Below, in pieces: positions 1-9,546 of a stretch of 64,000 bases of DNA. A program made the position numbers and the translations under genes. The stretch covers positions 186,001 to 250,000 of the forward strand of contig CANQLV010000002.1 in NCBI GenBank assembly GCA_947624785.1, in the 5' to 3' direction. A model generated the notes under the pieces. That model made no database searches and was not told where the DNA came from. It saw only the letters and a list, made by a program, of their open reading frames with translations. Origin of the DNA: Akkermansia muciniphila. Lineage in GTDB: Bacteria; Verrucomicrobiota; Verrucomicrobiia; Verrucomicrobiales; Akkermansiaceae. Positions within the stretch are counted from its first letter, which is position 1, and each line of letters starts with the position of its first letter.

Positions 1-1683
1 CGTCCATGTGCCGATCTGCGGCGTATTGAAAAAGTCGGACTTGTCTATCCGGCCGATGACGTCCCCGGCATACTTGATGCCCATCAGGTCCATGCGTTCG
101 CCATATTGCTTCAAGCGCTTTTTAAAGTCCGGGAAATCCTTTTTCCCGGCAGGTGTCCAGCCCACTTCCGCAAAGGCGCAGGCCCGGGGGAATGCCTGGT
201 AGTGCAGGCGCTCCGTATTGGAAATCCATTCCGTCCATACCTGTGCCCCCAGCCCCTTGACCCTGGAATGGTACTGTTCCTCCAGTCCCGGAAAAATGGG
301 TTCGAAGCCGTATGCCTTTTGCAGGGGAATGCTGCCGTAGCTGTAATCAAGGTAAGTGGAGCTGTGGAGGGAATTGACGACTTCATGCCCGTCCTTAATG
401 GCGTTTTTAGCCAGGTCTGTATTGCCTTTCCAGAAGTGGATGACGGCGTTTGTATCCAGTTTGGACCCGGCTTTGCCTCCGCCGTCCCCGTTGACGTCAT
501 GCCCGTAAATCTCATTCCAGCCCATCATGCGGCGCCCTTTTTTGGCGATGATGCCGGACATGCGGTTGGTGAAGTACATCTGGACGTCCGCATAACTCTT
601 CATGCTGTTCTTTTTCATGAACTTCTCAATTTCCGGAACGTCCTTCCACTGCTGGGCATAGCGCACTTCATCGCCGCCGATATGGATGATCCTGCTGGGG
701 AACAGCGCCACGACTTCATCCAGCACGTCGGACAGGAAGGCATAGGTCTTTTCCGAGGTAGGGTCAAAGGCCGTGTTGACGATAAACGTGGTGGGCACTT
801 CCCTGGGTGATTTCAGGCTCAGGAACGGGTACGCCACGGCGGCCGCGCTGGCGTGGCCCGGCATTTCAATTTCAGGGACGATGGTGATATTGCGCCGTGC
901 CGCGTATTGAACGATGTCCCGGATCTGCTCCTGGGTATAAAAGCCTTCATGCGGCGTGCCGTCGGACTTGCCGCTGTTCCACGTACCGATTTCGGATTCC
1001 CGGCGCTTGGACCCGATGGAGGTCAGGCGGGGATACTTCTTGATTTCAATGCGCCATCCTGCGTCGTCCGTCAGGTGCCAGTGCAGGATGTTCATTTTCA
1101 ACAGGGCCATTTGGTCGATAATCTGCTTGATGGCCTTTTCACCGAAAAAATGGCGCGCCTCGTCAATCATCAGCGCGCGCCAGGAAAAACGCGGGTAGTC
1201 CACCATGTTGAACGGAGTGCCGGAAATATTCCACTGGATGGAGGATTTGTCCGCCTTTCCGTCGTGGAAGATGGCGGGCATCATCTGGACCAGGCTTTGC
1301 CCCGCGTAAAAAATGCCTTTGGCATGGGCTGCGGAAAGAATGATTCCCTTGGGGGAGGATTGGATGGAGTAGGCTTCCTCTCCCTTCGCGGCCAGGGCCG
1401 GGTCCTTTTTGATGATGATGCAGGCGGCATTTTCCGGCGCTTTCCCGGGCGTTTTAAGGGGGAGGGGCAGTCCGGTCCCTTTGCTGAGCATCTGCTGCAA
1501 TTGCCTGGCGCGGTGCAGGAAAGACTTGTCCTGCGCCGTGGTGATGATGGCGGACGCCGGCGTGAGCTGGGCGGGCTTCCCTTGGAACACCGTGATTTCC
1601 GCCGGTTTCGGGATAATTTGTTCTTGGGAAAATGCCGCGGGAAGGCAGGAGGACAGAACGAGTGCAGGAATAAGGAACTTCAT
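1..1683 (-). CDS. Secreted GH20 beta-N-acetylhexosaminidase (3' end beyond window)
   Basis: The reading frame starts at 1683 and is still open at base 1, so the C-terminus is missing. It begins with a signal peptide (MKFLIPALVLSSCLPAAFS). An N-terminal GH20b-like domain is followed by the GH20 barrel. Residues 334-340 read HIGGDEV, in which D338-E339 is the catalytic Asp-Glu pair of substrate-assisted GH20 enzymes. The segments ILHWHLTDDAGWR and EIEMPGHA are also family hallmarks. The enzyme should release terminal GlcNAc or GalNAc from glycans, for example mucin O-glycans, outside the cytoplasm. It is transcribed divergently from the membrane protein at 1919. A possible promoter lies just upstream (TTGAAA at 1726-1721, TTGTAC at 1703-1698), which would leave a very short leader. 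Confidence 0.93.
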   Translation of the reverse strand, partial: MKFLIPALVLSSCLPAAFSQEQIIPKPAEITVFQGKPAQLTPASAIITTAQDKSFLHRARQLQQMLSKGTGLPLPLKTPGKAPENAACIIIKKDPALAAKGEEAYSIQSSPKGIILSAAHAKGIFYAGQSLVQMMPAIFHDGKADKSSIQWNISGTPFNMVDYPRFSWRALMIDEARHFFGEKAIKQIIDQMALLKMNILHWHLTDDAGWRIEIKKYPRLTSIGSKRRESEIGTWNSGKSDGTPHEGFYTQEQIRDIVQYAARRNITIVPEIEMPGHASAAAVAYPFLSLKSPREVPTTFIVNTAFDPTSEKTYAFLSDVLDEVVALFPSRIIHIGGDEVRYAQQWKDVPEIEKFMKKNSMKSYADVQMYFTNRMSGIIAKKGRRMMGWNEIYGHDVNGDGGGKAGSKLDTNAVIHFWKGNTDLAKNAIKDGHEVVNSLHSSTYLDYSYGSIPLQKAYGFEPIFPGLEEQYHSRVKGLGAQVWTEWISNTERLHYQAFPRACAFAEVGWTPAGKKDFPDFKKRLKQYGERMDLMGIKYAGDVIGRIDKSDFFNTPQIGTWT

Positions 1684-1918
1684 GGATGCAGTCTTAGGTA
1701 CAAGTCCTGCTGACACAATCTTTCAATGGAGATTTGTTTTTTTGGCTCTTGAGACTGAATATTGTTTTTCCATGTTGGTCCCATCTTCAGAAGGCATTTT
1801 ATCCGGCTGCGGGCGGAGTATCGGCTTGCAGTAAAAAACGGGGCGGGAGTACAACATGAAAGGATACCTCCGCGTCCGGATGCGCCGCCCAGAAAACGCC
1901 TGTCCAACCTGAATTAAT

Positions 1919-2707
1919 ATGAAAACGAACACCGCAACTCAATTATTGCTGGCGGCCTGCGCGGGCATGCTGCGATGCCCCGGAGCCTGGGGTTCCACGG
2001 CGGTTTGCCAGGACCAGTCCTACTACCTGAAGACGGCGTGCCCCCATCCCCTTTCCCTGGCGGGCCCCACGGACGACCGGGTTTATCTGCGCTTTCAGAC
2101 GGGATGGGCCAGCAAGTACGAGTGCGAGGGCCTTGACCTGTGGGACGGCTCCCTGTGCATGTTCGTTCCTGAAATACAGTACAAGGAGTGGGTGGGGAAA
2201 GTATGGTACGGCGTTTCCACGGACCACCGGAACCATGCGGAATTAAAGTACCGGCTGGATTACATCAAGGAGCTGGGGAACTGGACGGTCATGCCCTGGT
2301 ATGAGCACAGCTTTGTTTTTCCGGGGGACAAGGGCATCCCGCGCCCCGGCCTGAAGACGACCTACCATTTTTCCGACCGCTGGTTCGGCGGTACGGACCT
2401 CTACTGGCAGTACAACAATCATACGTTCCGCGGCTATTACGCCGTGTTTGCGGGGCTGCATGAGGAGATAGCGGATTGCGTGAGGGTGGATGCCGTAGTG
2501 CGTTACGGCTACAACGGGGGGTACGTGGGCCCGGTGGTGCACCATGGATCCAACGCCCTGGACTACAACCTGAGCTTCACCTTCCGCGCCACCTCCCGCC
2601 TGACCGTGGAATTGTTCACCAATTACAGCCAGGCGCTGACCGTGGTGAAGCAGAGGGACCTGGGGGATGATTTTTATTACGGCATCAATCTGAAATATAC
2701 GTTCTGA
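1919..2707 (+). CDS. Putative outer-membrane beta-barrel protein, unknown function
   Basis: This is a 262-residue protein with an N-terminal signal sequence (about residues 1-27, AWGSTAV near the cleavage site). The rest is rich in alternating aromatic and polar residues (WYGVSTDHRN, WFGGTDLYWQYNNH, DDFYYGINLKYTF) and ends in Phe, the usual last residue of a BAM-inserted barrel. No enzyme motif is seen. I infer a small 10- to 12-strand outer-membrane barrel, but the substrate is unknown. It ends 43 bases before the converging M15 peptidase gene and is divergent from the GH20 gene, with which it may share regulation. Confidence 0.75.
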   Translation: MKTNTATQLLLAACAGMLRCPGAWGSTAVCQDQSYYLKTACPHPLSLAGPTDDRVYLRFQTGWASKYECEGLDLWDGSLCMFVPEIQYKEWVGKVWYGVSTDHRNHAELKYRLDYIKELGNWTVMPWYEHSFVFPGDKGIPRPGLKTTYHFSDRWFGGTDLYWQYNNHTFRGYYAVFAGLHEEIADCVRVDAVVRYGYNGGYVGPVVHHGSNALDYNLSFTFRATSRLTVELFTNYSQALTVVKQRDLGDDFYYGINLKYTF

Positions 2708-2750
2708 CATCCGGGCCGCTCCGGTGCAGCCGGGAGGTTTCCGCGCACTT

Positions 2751-3350
2751 TCACGGCCTGGCGAACTGGAAGTGCATCCAGTCGTAATTCCGCTCGCGTC
2801 CCAGAGAAAAGGCTCCCTCCTTTTCCACGATGGACCAGAAGGCATCATATTCCGGTCCGGAAAAGACGGCTTCCGGTGCGCTCATGTACAGGGTATTGCG
2901 TTCGGGGTCCATGTCTATCGCAATGCCCCACGCGTGCAGGGAATGGCGGGAGCCTCCGCGGATGGGGCGGTTGTTGAAGCAGCCTCCGTAAACGTCCAGC
3001 CGTAGTTCGCGGATGCGCTCCATCCCGTAATGTTCCAGTGTCCGCTGGAAAATCCTGGTGAGCGGCACGGCGATGAAACGGTGGCAGGTGATGGACGCAA
3101 GCTCCGTGTCCGGGGACCAGGACGGCCTCAGCGGATACGGCAGAGGAATCGTGACCAGGGAGGCCGGGTCCCCCGGCTGCCCGAAGATGGAATGGCCGGA
3201 AAGCACTTCACGTTCCGTAGGCCAGACGGAGGCTGGGTATTTAAGGCCGTACAACTGGCTGCCTAAAATGGAGCAGGCAATCAGCAGAAGCGCCTGCTTC
3301 CGGAGGCGCGGGGAAAGCCGTGGCGGAGGTTGCGGCGTGCGGTCGGGCAT
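2751..3350 (-). CDS. M15-family D-Ala-D-Ala carboxypeptidase/endolysin-like peptidase
   Basis: The 199-residue product has a short hydrophobic stretch near residues 20-36 that could be a signal anchor. The zinc ligands of the M15 (VanY/Ply-like) fold are present: H139 and D146 in SLHAWGIAID and H193 in DWMHFQF. This pattern is typical of extended M15 peptidases that cut peptidoglycan cross-links or stem peptides. Substrate specificity cannot be read from sequence. The start at 3350 gives a basic N-terminus before the hydrophobic segment; a later start would remove it. The gene is divergent from the ClcB-type gene at 3561. Confidence 0.85.
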   Translation of the reverse strand: MPDRTPQPPPRLSPRLRKQALLLIACSILGSQLYGLKYPASVWPTEREVLSGHSIFGQPGDPASLVTIPLPYPLRPSWSPDTELASITCHRFIAVPLTRIFQRTLEHYGMERIRELRLDVYGGCFNNRPIRGGSRHSLHAWGIAIDMDPERNTLYMSAPEAVFSGPEYDAFWSIVEKEGAFSLGRERNYDWMHFQFARP

Positions 3351-3560
3351 GGGAAAAGGGGTTGGGGTTCTTCCGGTGTAGCAGGTTTCCGGCGCGGTGC
3401 AAGACCTTTGCCGGGCAGGGGCCTTCTGCGGAGGGGGCGGTATTCGGCGTCTTGCGGTCCTTCACGGATGAAGTGGTGCGCGGCAGGCGGGTATTTTCCG
3501 CGGCATCGAACATCCGGAGGCGTTTTTTTGTCACAATGGAATAATATTGCCGCTTTGCCC

Positions 3561-5351
3561 ATGAATTCTCCGTCCCCCCAGCCTCAGCAGCAGCCGGATT
3601 CCGTCTGGTACGGGTGGATTTTAAGGTTGTTCCATCATTGGAAGGTGGGGGAAAGGCAGGTCACTTACGTGTGGGCCGTGGTCGTGGGGGTAGTGGGCGC
3701 CAGCATGTCCCTGTTTTTCGAGTGGACGGTGGAAGTGATTCAATGGCTGCTCACGGGCATCTGGTCGGATTCCCGCGTGGGCACCTTTTCCCAGGTGGAG
3801 CCTGAGTGGCGCATGTTTATTCCGGTGGTGGGCGGCCTGGCGGCCGGCTGCATCCTGCTGTTCCTGAAAAAGAGGATGCCGGGGCAGGCCACGGAATACA
3901 TGGAGGCCATGTCCATTGGAAACGGGCTGATCAAATTCCGGGCGTCCGCCCTGAAGGTGTTTTCCGCGGCGTGGAGCATCGCTTCCGGTGCGGCCATCGG
4001 CAAGGAAGGGCCTATCATCCAGTCCTCCGCCCTGATCGCGTCCGCGGTGGGGCAGCGGCTGCACGTATCCATTCCGCGGCTCCGGCTGCTGGTCGGCTGC
4101 GGAGCGGCGGCCGGGTTCACGACGGCGTTCCATGCCCCCTTTGCCGGGTGCCTGTTCGTGAGTGAAATTATCATCGGCACCGTGAGCATGGATATTCTGG
4201 CGCCCCTGCTGATTGCCTCCTGCACCGGGTTCGCCATGCTGCACCTGCTGGGGGATCCCGCCCCGCTGTACAGTTCCCCGTTTGAAAGCTTTACCGTCTT
4301 TTCCCAGTCCCTGTGGTGCATTGCGCTGGGAGTGGCGGCCGCCGTGGCGGCCAGGGGATGGGTCAGCCTGCTGGATGTCGCTACCAGGTATTTGAACGGC
4401 CGCCAGTCCCTCCTGCCGCTGCGCCTGATGGGCGCCGGCCTGGTGGTAGGGGTGCTGGCGGTTTTTTATCCGGAGGTGGTGGGCAACGGGCAGGCCCTGA
4501 TTACCGGGTTGGTGGATGAGGATTACAGCACGCAGCAGGCCTTTATCCTGCTCCTGGTAAAGGTGTCCGCCGTGGCGGTCGTGTTCGGCTGCGGTACGGT
4601 GGGCGGAGCCATGACGCCCACGCTGTACGTGGGGAGCATGGTCGGGTTTATTTTCAGTACGGTCCTGACGTCCCTGGGCATGGAGGGCAACCATACGGTG
4701 GCGTATGCGATGGTGGGGATGGCGGCCTTTTTTGCCGTGGCGGCCCAGGCTCCCCTGACCGCGCTGGTGATGGTGGTGGAGTTCTCCATGAGCGGGGAAA
4801 TGATTTATCCCCTCCTGATCGGCGTGGTGAGCGCCTATGGAACGGGGCGGCTGATTCGCGCGCGGTCCATGTATGCCGCCAGCCTGTCCGGCAGCCCGGA
4901 ATCCGTGGTCAACCTGCCCATGGCGCAGGTCCATGTGCATGACCTGGCGCGCCATGTGGTGCCCCAGGTGGCTCCGGACGCTTCCCTGGACGACGTTTCC
5001 GCCCTGATGCTGCGGAATCCCGGAGACCTGATTTTTGTGGTGAAAAAGGACGGGACTTATGAAGGGGCCATTTATCCGGATGATTTTCTGGCTGTCCGCC
5101 GGCAGATGGAGGAGAAGGGGAAGAGCCCGCCTCCCACCGCCGGGGAGCTGATCCGCGCGGGCGCTCCCGTGCTGGATGCCGGCACCCATCTGACGGATGC
5201 CCTGAAATTGTTTGAACAGACCCATCTGCCCGCCTTTCCCGTGGTCTGGAAAAATACCGGGCGGCTGGACGGCGTCCTGTACCGCAACGCGCTGTTCCAG
5301 GTCATCACGGAAATGATGAAAAGGGAGTCCGGCGGAGACGTGGGCATGTGA
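3561..5351 (+). CDS. ClcB-type chloride channel/transporter with C-terminal CBS domains
   Basis: I choose the ATG at 3561 (MNSPSPQPQ); the open frame extends upstream only into the promoter region of the divergent peptidase gene. The 596-residue protein carries the CLC core (about residues 25-430). The gating glutamate is E149 in GAAIGKEGP. The anion filter loop reads GGAMTPTLYVGSM. The first selectivity motif is TEYMEAMSIG rather than GSGIP, and the second half reads HAPFAGCLFVSEI, with no glutamate at the position of the internal proton glutamate (E203) of E. coli ClcA. Both features match the ClcB branch. Two CBS repeats (about 440-590) suggest nucleotide-dependent control. Confidence 0.92.
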   Translation: MNSPSPQPQQQPDSVWYGWILRLFHHWKVGERQVTYVWAVVVGVVGASMSLFFEWTVEVIQWLLTGIWSDSRVGTFSQVEPEWRMFIPVVGGLAAGCILLFLKKRMPGQATEYMEAMSIGNGLIKFRASALKVFSAAWSIASGAAIGKEGPIIQSSALIASAVGQRLHVSIPRLRLLVGCGAAAGFTTAFHAPFAGCLFVSEIIIGTVSMDILAPLLIASCTGFAMLHLLGDPAPLYSSPFESFTVFSQSLWCIALGVAAAVAARGWVSLLDVATRYLNGRQSLLPLRLMGAGLVVGVLAVFYPEVVGNGQALITGLVDEDYSTQQAFILLLVKVSAVAVVFGCGTVGGAMTPTLYVGSMVGFIFSTVLTSLGMEGNHTVAYAMVGMAAFFAVAAQAPLTALVMVVEFSMSGEMIYPLLIGVVSAYGTGRLIRARSMYAASLSGSPESVVNLPMAQVHVHDLARHVVPQVAPDASLDDVSALMLRNPGDLIFVVKKDGTYEGAIYPDDFLAVRRQMEEKGKSPPPTAGELIRAGAPVLDAGTHLTDALKLFEQTHLPAFPVVWKNTGRLDGVLYRNALFQVITEMMKRESGGDVGM

Positions 5352-5547
5352 AACGGGAGGAAAGAGAGGCCGAGCATTACAATTTTGTAAACTTCTTTTC
5401 TCCTTCGGTCATAACACCATCAAAGTTAAGTACTAGAACGTTACCTGCATTTCCAGCGGCAGCTTTTTCCCGGCTGCATGACGGTGGAAGAAAAAGTAGT
5501 TGGTCTGCCAGGGCCATACGGTTAATATTCGCCCAGCCCCGGACTTC

Positions 5548-7074
5548 ATGAATGAAATAAACAAGTCACCGGATCTGGAAATGGTCGTGCTGCAGGAAAT
5601 CAGCTCCGCCATTGTCAATGAACGCAACGGCACGGCGCTGCTCCGGCATATTCTGGACGTGCTCTACCGCCGCATGAAGATGCTGCGCGGCACCTTCACC
5701 ATCCGCCGCGGGAATGATCTGATGATTGAAGCGTCCCACGGCCTGGACGAGCAGGAGATGAAGCGCGGCCATTACCATGTGGGGGAGGGCATTACGGGCC
5801 ATGTGGCGGAAACGGGGAGGCCCCATGTGATTGAGGACATTTCCCGGGATTCCAGATTCCTGAACCGTACCCGCACGCGCAAGAGCGGGGAAAAGGTGGC
5901 GTTTATCTGCGTGCCCATCATTCATTTGCAGCAGGTGATCGGCACGTTGAGCATTGACCGCCCCGTGGACAGGGAGACGGACCTGGAACGGGACCAGAAG
6001 CTGCTGGAGATTGTAGGCAACATCGTGGGGGACGCGCTGGCGGCCAGCCTGCAGGCTCATGAGGAGCGGGCGGCCCTGGTGGCGGAGAACGAGAAGCTGC
6101 GCCAGCTTTTAACAACCAATCCGGGAGAACTGATCGGCAACTGCCGCCCCATGCTCCAGGTGTATGAACAGATTCGCCAGGTGGCTCCCAGTGACGCCAC
6201 GGTGCTGATCCGGGGCAGTTCCGGAACGGGGAAGGAACTGGTGGCGCGCGCCGTGGTGAACCTGAGCGGCAGGAAGGACCAGCCGCTGGTCACGCTGAAC
6301 TGTGCGGCCATGCCGGAAAACCTGCTGGAAAGCGAGTTGTTCGGCCATGAAAAAGGCTCCTTCACCGGCGCCACCAGCCGCCGCATCGGCCGGGCGGAAG
6401 CGGCGGACGGGGGCACTCTGTTTCTGGATGAAATCGGGGATTTGAGCCTCCAGATGCAGGTGAAGCTGCTGCGCTTTCTTCAGGAAAAGACTTTTTCCCG
6501 CGTGGGGAGCAACAGGGAACTTCATTCCGATGTGCGCTTCATCGCCGCCACCAGCCGCAATCTGGAGGAATTGATGGCGGAAAACAAATTCCGGGAGGAC
6601 CTGTACTACCGGCTGAACATTTTCCCCATCGTCATGCCGGACCTCTCCAAGCGCAAGGGGGACATCATGCTGCTGGCGGAACACTTTCTTTCCAAGTTCA
6701 ACCTGAAATACGGGAAGGATATCAAGCGGCTGTCCACCCCCGCCATCAACATGCTCATGGCCTACCATTGGCCCGGCAACGTGCGGGAGCTGGAAAACTG
6801 CATGGAGCGCGCCGTCATTACGGCGCAGGACGACTGCATTTACGGGTACAACCTGCCCGCCTCCCTCCAAATGCCCAGCCATGACGCCCCGTCTTCCCGT
6901 GACGGAGAGGACCATGCGGATTTGCCGACGATGGTGGATTCCTTTGAACGGGAGTTGATCGTGGCCGCGCTGAAACGCTCTCCGGGCAACATGTCCGCAG
7001 CGGCGCGGGAACTGGGCATTTCCCCACGGGTGCTCCATTATAAAATGCACAGGCTGGGCCTGCAAAAATCATGA
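5548..7074 (+). CDS. NifA-like sigma-54-dependent activator (GAF, AAA+, Fis HTH)
   Basis: Translation probably begins at 5548 ([12 protein letters not shown]), giving 508 residues. Domains in order are a GAF sensor domain (about 30-170), a sigma-54 AAA+ domain with Walker A GSSGTGKE (223-230), the sigma-54 contact loop GSFTGA (270-275) and Walker [12 protein letters not shown], and a C-terminal Fis-type helix-turn-helix (about 465-505, [18 protein letters not shown]). There is no receiver domain, so a small ligand or partner protein bound to GAF probably controls it. The stop overlaps the next start by four bases (7071-7074), coupling it to the squalene/phytoene synthase. Targets are unknown. 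Confidence 0.93.
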   Translation: MNEINKSPDLEMVVLQEISSAIVNERNGTALLRHILDVLYRRMKMLRGTFTIRRGNDLMIEASHGLDEQEMKRGHYHVGEGITGHVAETGRPHVIEDISRDSRFLNRTRTRKSGEKVAFICVPIIHLQQVIGTLSIDRPVDRETDLERDQKLLEIVGNIVGDALAASLQAHEERAALVAENEKLRQLLTTNPGELIGNCRPMLQVYEQIRQVAPSDATVLIRGSSGTGKELVARAVVNLSGRKDQPLVTLNCAAMPENLLESELFGHEKGSFTGATSRRIGRAEAADGGTLFLDEIGDLSLQMQVKLLRFLQEKTFSRVGSNRELHSDVRFIAATSRNLEELMAENKFREDLYYRLNIFPIVMPDLSKRKGDIMLLAEHFLSKFNLKYGKDIKRLSTPAINMLMAYHWPGNVRELENCMERAVITAQDDCIYGYNLPASLQMPSHDAPSSRDGEDHADLPTMVDSFERELIVAALKRSPGNMSAAARELGISPRVLHYKMHRLGLQKS

Positions 7075-7964
7075 AAGGCCTCAATCAGCTTCTGTCCTCC
7101 GTTTCCCGGTCCTTTTATTTAAGCATGCGCTTCCTGCCCCGGGAGATGCGCCCCGGCGTGGCTGTGGGCTATCTGCTGGCGCGCGCTACGGATACGGTGG
7201 CGGATACCGTGGACATGGATTGCCGGGAGCGCCTGGCGCTGCTGAGGATGATGGGCGGGACGGTGGCCGGAGACGCCTCCCGGGAGGCCGCCGCCTCCTG
7301 TTTTGGCCGCCTGGGCGTTCTCTCCACCGTCCAGACGCACCGGGGGGAGGCGGAGCTGCTGGCCCGTTTTCCAGAATGCCTGGCGCTGCTGGAAGCCCTT
7401 TCCCCCCGTGAGCAGATGCTCGTGAGGCAGGTGCTGTCCACCATTGTGGAGGGGCAGGCGTGGGATCTGGAATATTTTGAAGCCCGTTCCTCGGTATCAT
7501 GCCCTGAGCAGCTGGAGCATTATACCTACATGGTGGCCGGCTGCGTGGGAGAATTCTGGACCAGGCTGGGCCTGCTGGCCCTGGGAGCAGGCTTCAGCAC
7601 GCAGCCGGAGGAGCAGCTTTTGCGCTGGGGCAGGCACTATGGCATGGGGCTGCAATTGGTGAACATCCTGCGTGACCGGGAGGAAGACCTTTCCCGCGGA
7701 AGAAGCTATTTGCCCGCTCCCGATGCTCAGCCGTGGCTGGACCGGGCGGAACGCTGGCTGAAGGAAGGCGTGTTTTATGCGGAATCCCTCCGGAACGGGC
7801 GGCTGCGTTTTTCCACCGTGCTGCCCGCATGGCTGGGGCTGGATACGCTGGAACTGTTCCAGCGGCAGGAACAGCCGGCGGCAGGAAAGGTAAAAATCAC
7901 GCGCGGGACCGTTTATTCCCGCATGTGGAAGGCCTTTCTCTTTTCCTGGAAGGAAGCCCTGTAG
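7071..7964 (+). CDS. Squalene/phytoene synthase family protein
   Basis: A 297-residue trans-isoprenyl diphosphate synthase of the head-to-head class. The two magnesium-binding aspartate motifs are D41-TVA-D45 and D202-REE-D206. The N-terminus [14 protein letters not shown] and [13 protein letters not shown] are typical of bacterial squalene synthase-like enzymes. It should condense two farnesyl (or geranylgeranyl) diphosphates. Product identity (presqualene, squalene or a carotenoid precursor) cannot be decided here, and no hopanoid cyclase or carotenoid desaturase is next to it. dxs, which feeds isoprenoid precursors, lies at 58 kb. The ATGA overlap with the sigma-54 activator suggests co-expression. 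Confidence 0.9.
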   Translation: MKGLNQLLSSVSRSFYLSMRFLPREMRPGVAVGYLLARATDTVADTVDMDCRERLALLRMMGGTVAGDASREAAASCFGRLGVLSTVQTHRGEAELLARFPECLALLEALSPREQMLVRQVLSTIVEGQAWDLEYFEARSSVSCPEQLEHYTYMVAGCVGEFWTRLGLLALGAGFSTQPEEQLLRWGRHYGMGLQLVNILRDREEDLSRGRSYLPAPDAQPWLDRAERWLKEGVFYAESLRNGRLRFSTVLPAWLGLDTLELFQRQEQPAAGKVKITRGTVYSRMWKAFLFSWKEAL

Positions 7965-7965
7965 C

Positions 7966-9546
7966 CTACGCGGCGGTTTTGCCTGGTTCCGGAGCCGGCG
8001 GAGCTTCAGGGGAGGCTGCCGGGGCCGGATTTTCCGCCGGCTTGTCCGCGGGGGCATCCGCCTTCTTCTGGCCGTTCGCGGGTGTTTCCGCAGGATTGCC
8101 GCTGCCTTGTTTGGGAGCGGGGGGAGGCTTGGGCGCCAGCAGGTCCTCCCACTGGTGGAGTTTGAAATCCTTTCCCATGCCGCCGATGTCATGGAGCAGT
8201 TCCTGGCATTTGGCTGCAAGCTTCTCGTAGTCGGGCGGCCCGGCTTCCGGGTCCGCGGAACCGGGGAAGATCAGGTAGCTGACCACCAGGTCGGAAACGG
8301 GGCGGCTGTAAGGCCCCGCCTTGGGGTTGATTTCACGGCTCAGGCGCAGGGAGCCTTCCCCCGTCTTGTAGCGCGGTCCGGCGTCTCCCACTAGGGCCGG
8401 GTACAACTTGTCCCCCACGATGACGACGGCGTAATCCCCGAACTGCGGGGAAAAGGGGGAGGATTGGTTGACCACTCCCAGCGGGACCACGATGAAGGGA
8501 TCGTATTCCGAGATCAGGAAACTGTACCGTTTCAATTCCTCAATGACCCGTTCCGCGTGGTCTATCTTGCGGCGCAGGCCCGGTTTTTCCGCGGCGGGGG
8601 CTTTTTCCAGCGTCTTCTTGTAGGAAGCCAGCCTCTGCTGCCAGGGCTTGAGGAGGGGATTGGGCTTGTCCGTGCGCTTCTTCCAGCGGTAGGAGGTGCT
8701 GGGCTGGTAGAAGGAGCTTTTCAGGATTTTATCCGGCATGGTGGACAGGCGGTCCCCATCCGAACCGTCGGAAACCACGTCCATTTCACTCTGCAGCCAG
8801 AGGATCTTTCTGCCCGTGTCCGGATAGGTGGTTTCCAGAATCGTCTCCGTATCGTAGTAATTATGGCGGTCCAGGAGCTTGAGCAGGGAGGCCAGGTTCT
8901 TGCGGATTTCCGTCTGCTTGCGGGCGTAGAGCTGCCCGTAATAAGGCGAGACCTTCGCATGCTTGAACAGGGTGGACAGGCCGGGAAGCATGGCTCCCAG
9001 CTTGGGGTTGATGTTCAGGATGTCCTCCTTCTTCGTCAGGGCCTTGGGCTGCTTGACGTTCAGGGTGAGGGTCATCTGGTAATTGCTTTTAGCCTCCCTG
9101 TCCCTGGAGGCCAGGGTGCCGGGCTGGAAATTGACCTGCGTTTTCAGGTTCAGGCCGCGCGCCAGTTCGTAGATATTCGTCATGGCCCCTTCCGCGGGCT
9201 TCGTGGGGAGTACGGGAGGGAAGGGGGGGTACTGCACCGGAGGGAGGGCAATCGTGCGCTCCGGCGTCCAAGGGGTGGTCAGCCGTGAATCTTCAGGTTC
9301 CTTTCCGGGAACGGATGGAGTAAGGGGGGGCGCAGGCTCTTCCTGCCCTGGCTGTTCCGCAGGGAGGGATTCATGCGGCGGATAGGCGGCGGAATCCGGG
9401 GGCGCCTGTTCGGGCTCCCCTTTCAGGGCGCGGATCATCTGGGCCGGATACGGCGTGAACAGGGATGCCGCCATGGCTGCCAGGCAGATGCAGACTGCAA
9501 GCTTGAACCAGGTGAGGCGGGGTATTCCGCGGCGGTGTGCTTTCAT
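7966..9546 (-). CDS. Secreted or anchored GH75 chitosanase-like protein
   Basis: The 526-residue product begins with a hydrophobic signal or anchor (about 13-33), followed by a Pro/Glu-rich linker (about 40-115). The region around 380-420 contains VGDAGP and GEGSLRL, with D388 and E397 positioned like the catalytic residues of family GH75 chitosanases. Other family-like pieces are SEMDVVSDGSDGD, PFIVVPLGV and GDYAVVIVGDK. A low-complexity Pro/Ala tail (about 480-526) follows. The expected reaction is endo-hydrolysis of chitosan-like glucosamine polymers. The real substrate in a gut-type organism is open. It overlaps the upstream SDR gene by four bases. Assignment is from motif memory, not alignment. 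Confidence 0.68.
   Translation of the reverse strand: MKAHRRGIPRLTWFKLAVCICLAAMAASLFTPYPAQMIRALKGEPEQAPPDSAAYPPHESLPAEQPGQEEPAPPLTPSVPGKEPEDSRLTTPWTPERTIALPPVQYPPFPPVLPTKPAEGAMTNIYELARGLNLKTQVNFQPGTLASRDREAKSNYQMTLTLNVKQPKALTKKEDILNINPKLGAMLPGLSTLFKHAKVSPYYGQLYARKQTEIRKNLASLLKLLDRHNYYDTETILETTYPDTGRKILWLQSEMDVVSDGSDGDRLSTMPDKILKSSFYQPSTSYRWKKRTDKPNPLLKPWQQRLASYKKTLEKAPAAEKPGLRRKIDHAERVIEELKRYSFLISEYDPFIVVPLGVVNQSSPFSPQFGDYAVVIVGDKLYPALVGDAGPRYKTGEGSLRLSREINPKAGPYSRPVSDLVVSYLIFPGSADPEAGPPDYEKLAAKCQELLHDIGGMGKDFKLHQWEDLLAPKPPPAPKQGSGNPAETPANGQKKADAPADKPAENPAPAASPEAPPAPEPGKTAA

Noticed and set aside
3330..3560. Upstream extension of the ClcB-type gene
   Set aside because: The extra 77 codons overlap the start of the divergent peptidase gene, are Arg/Gly-rich and have no CLC homology.
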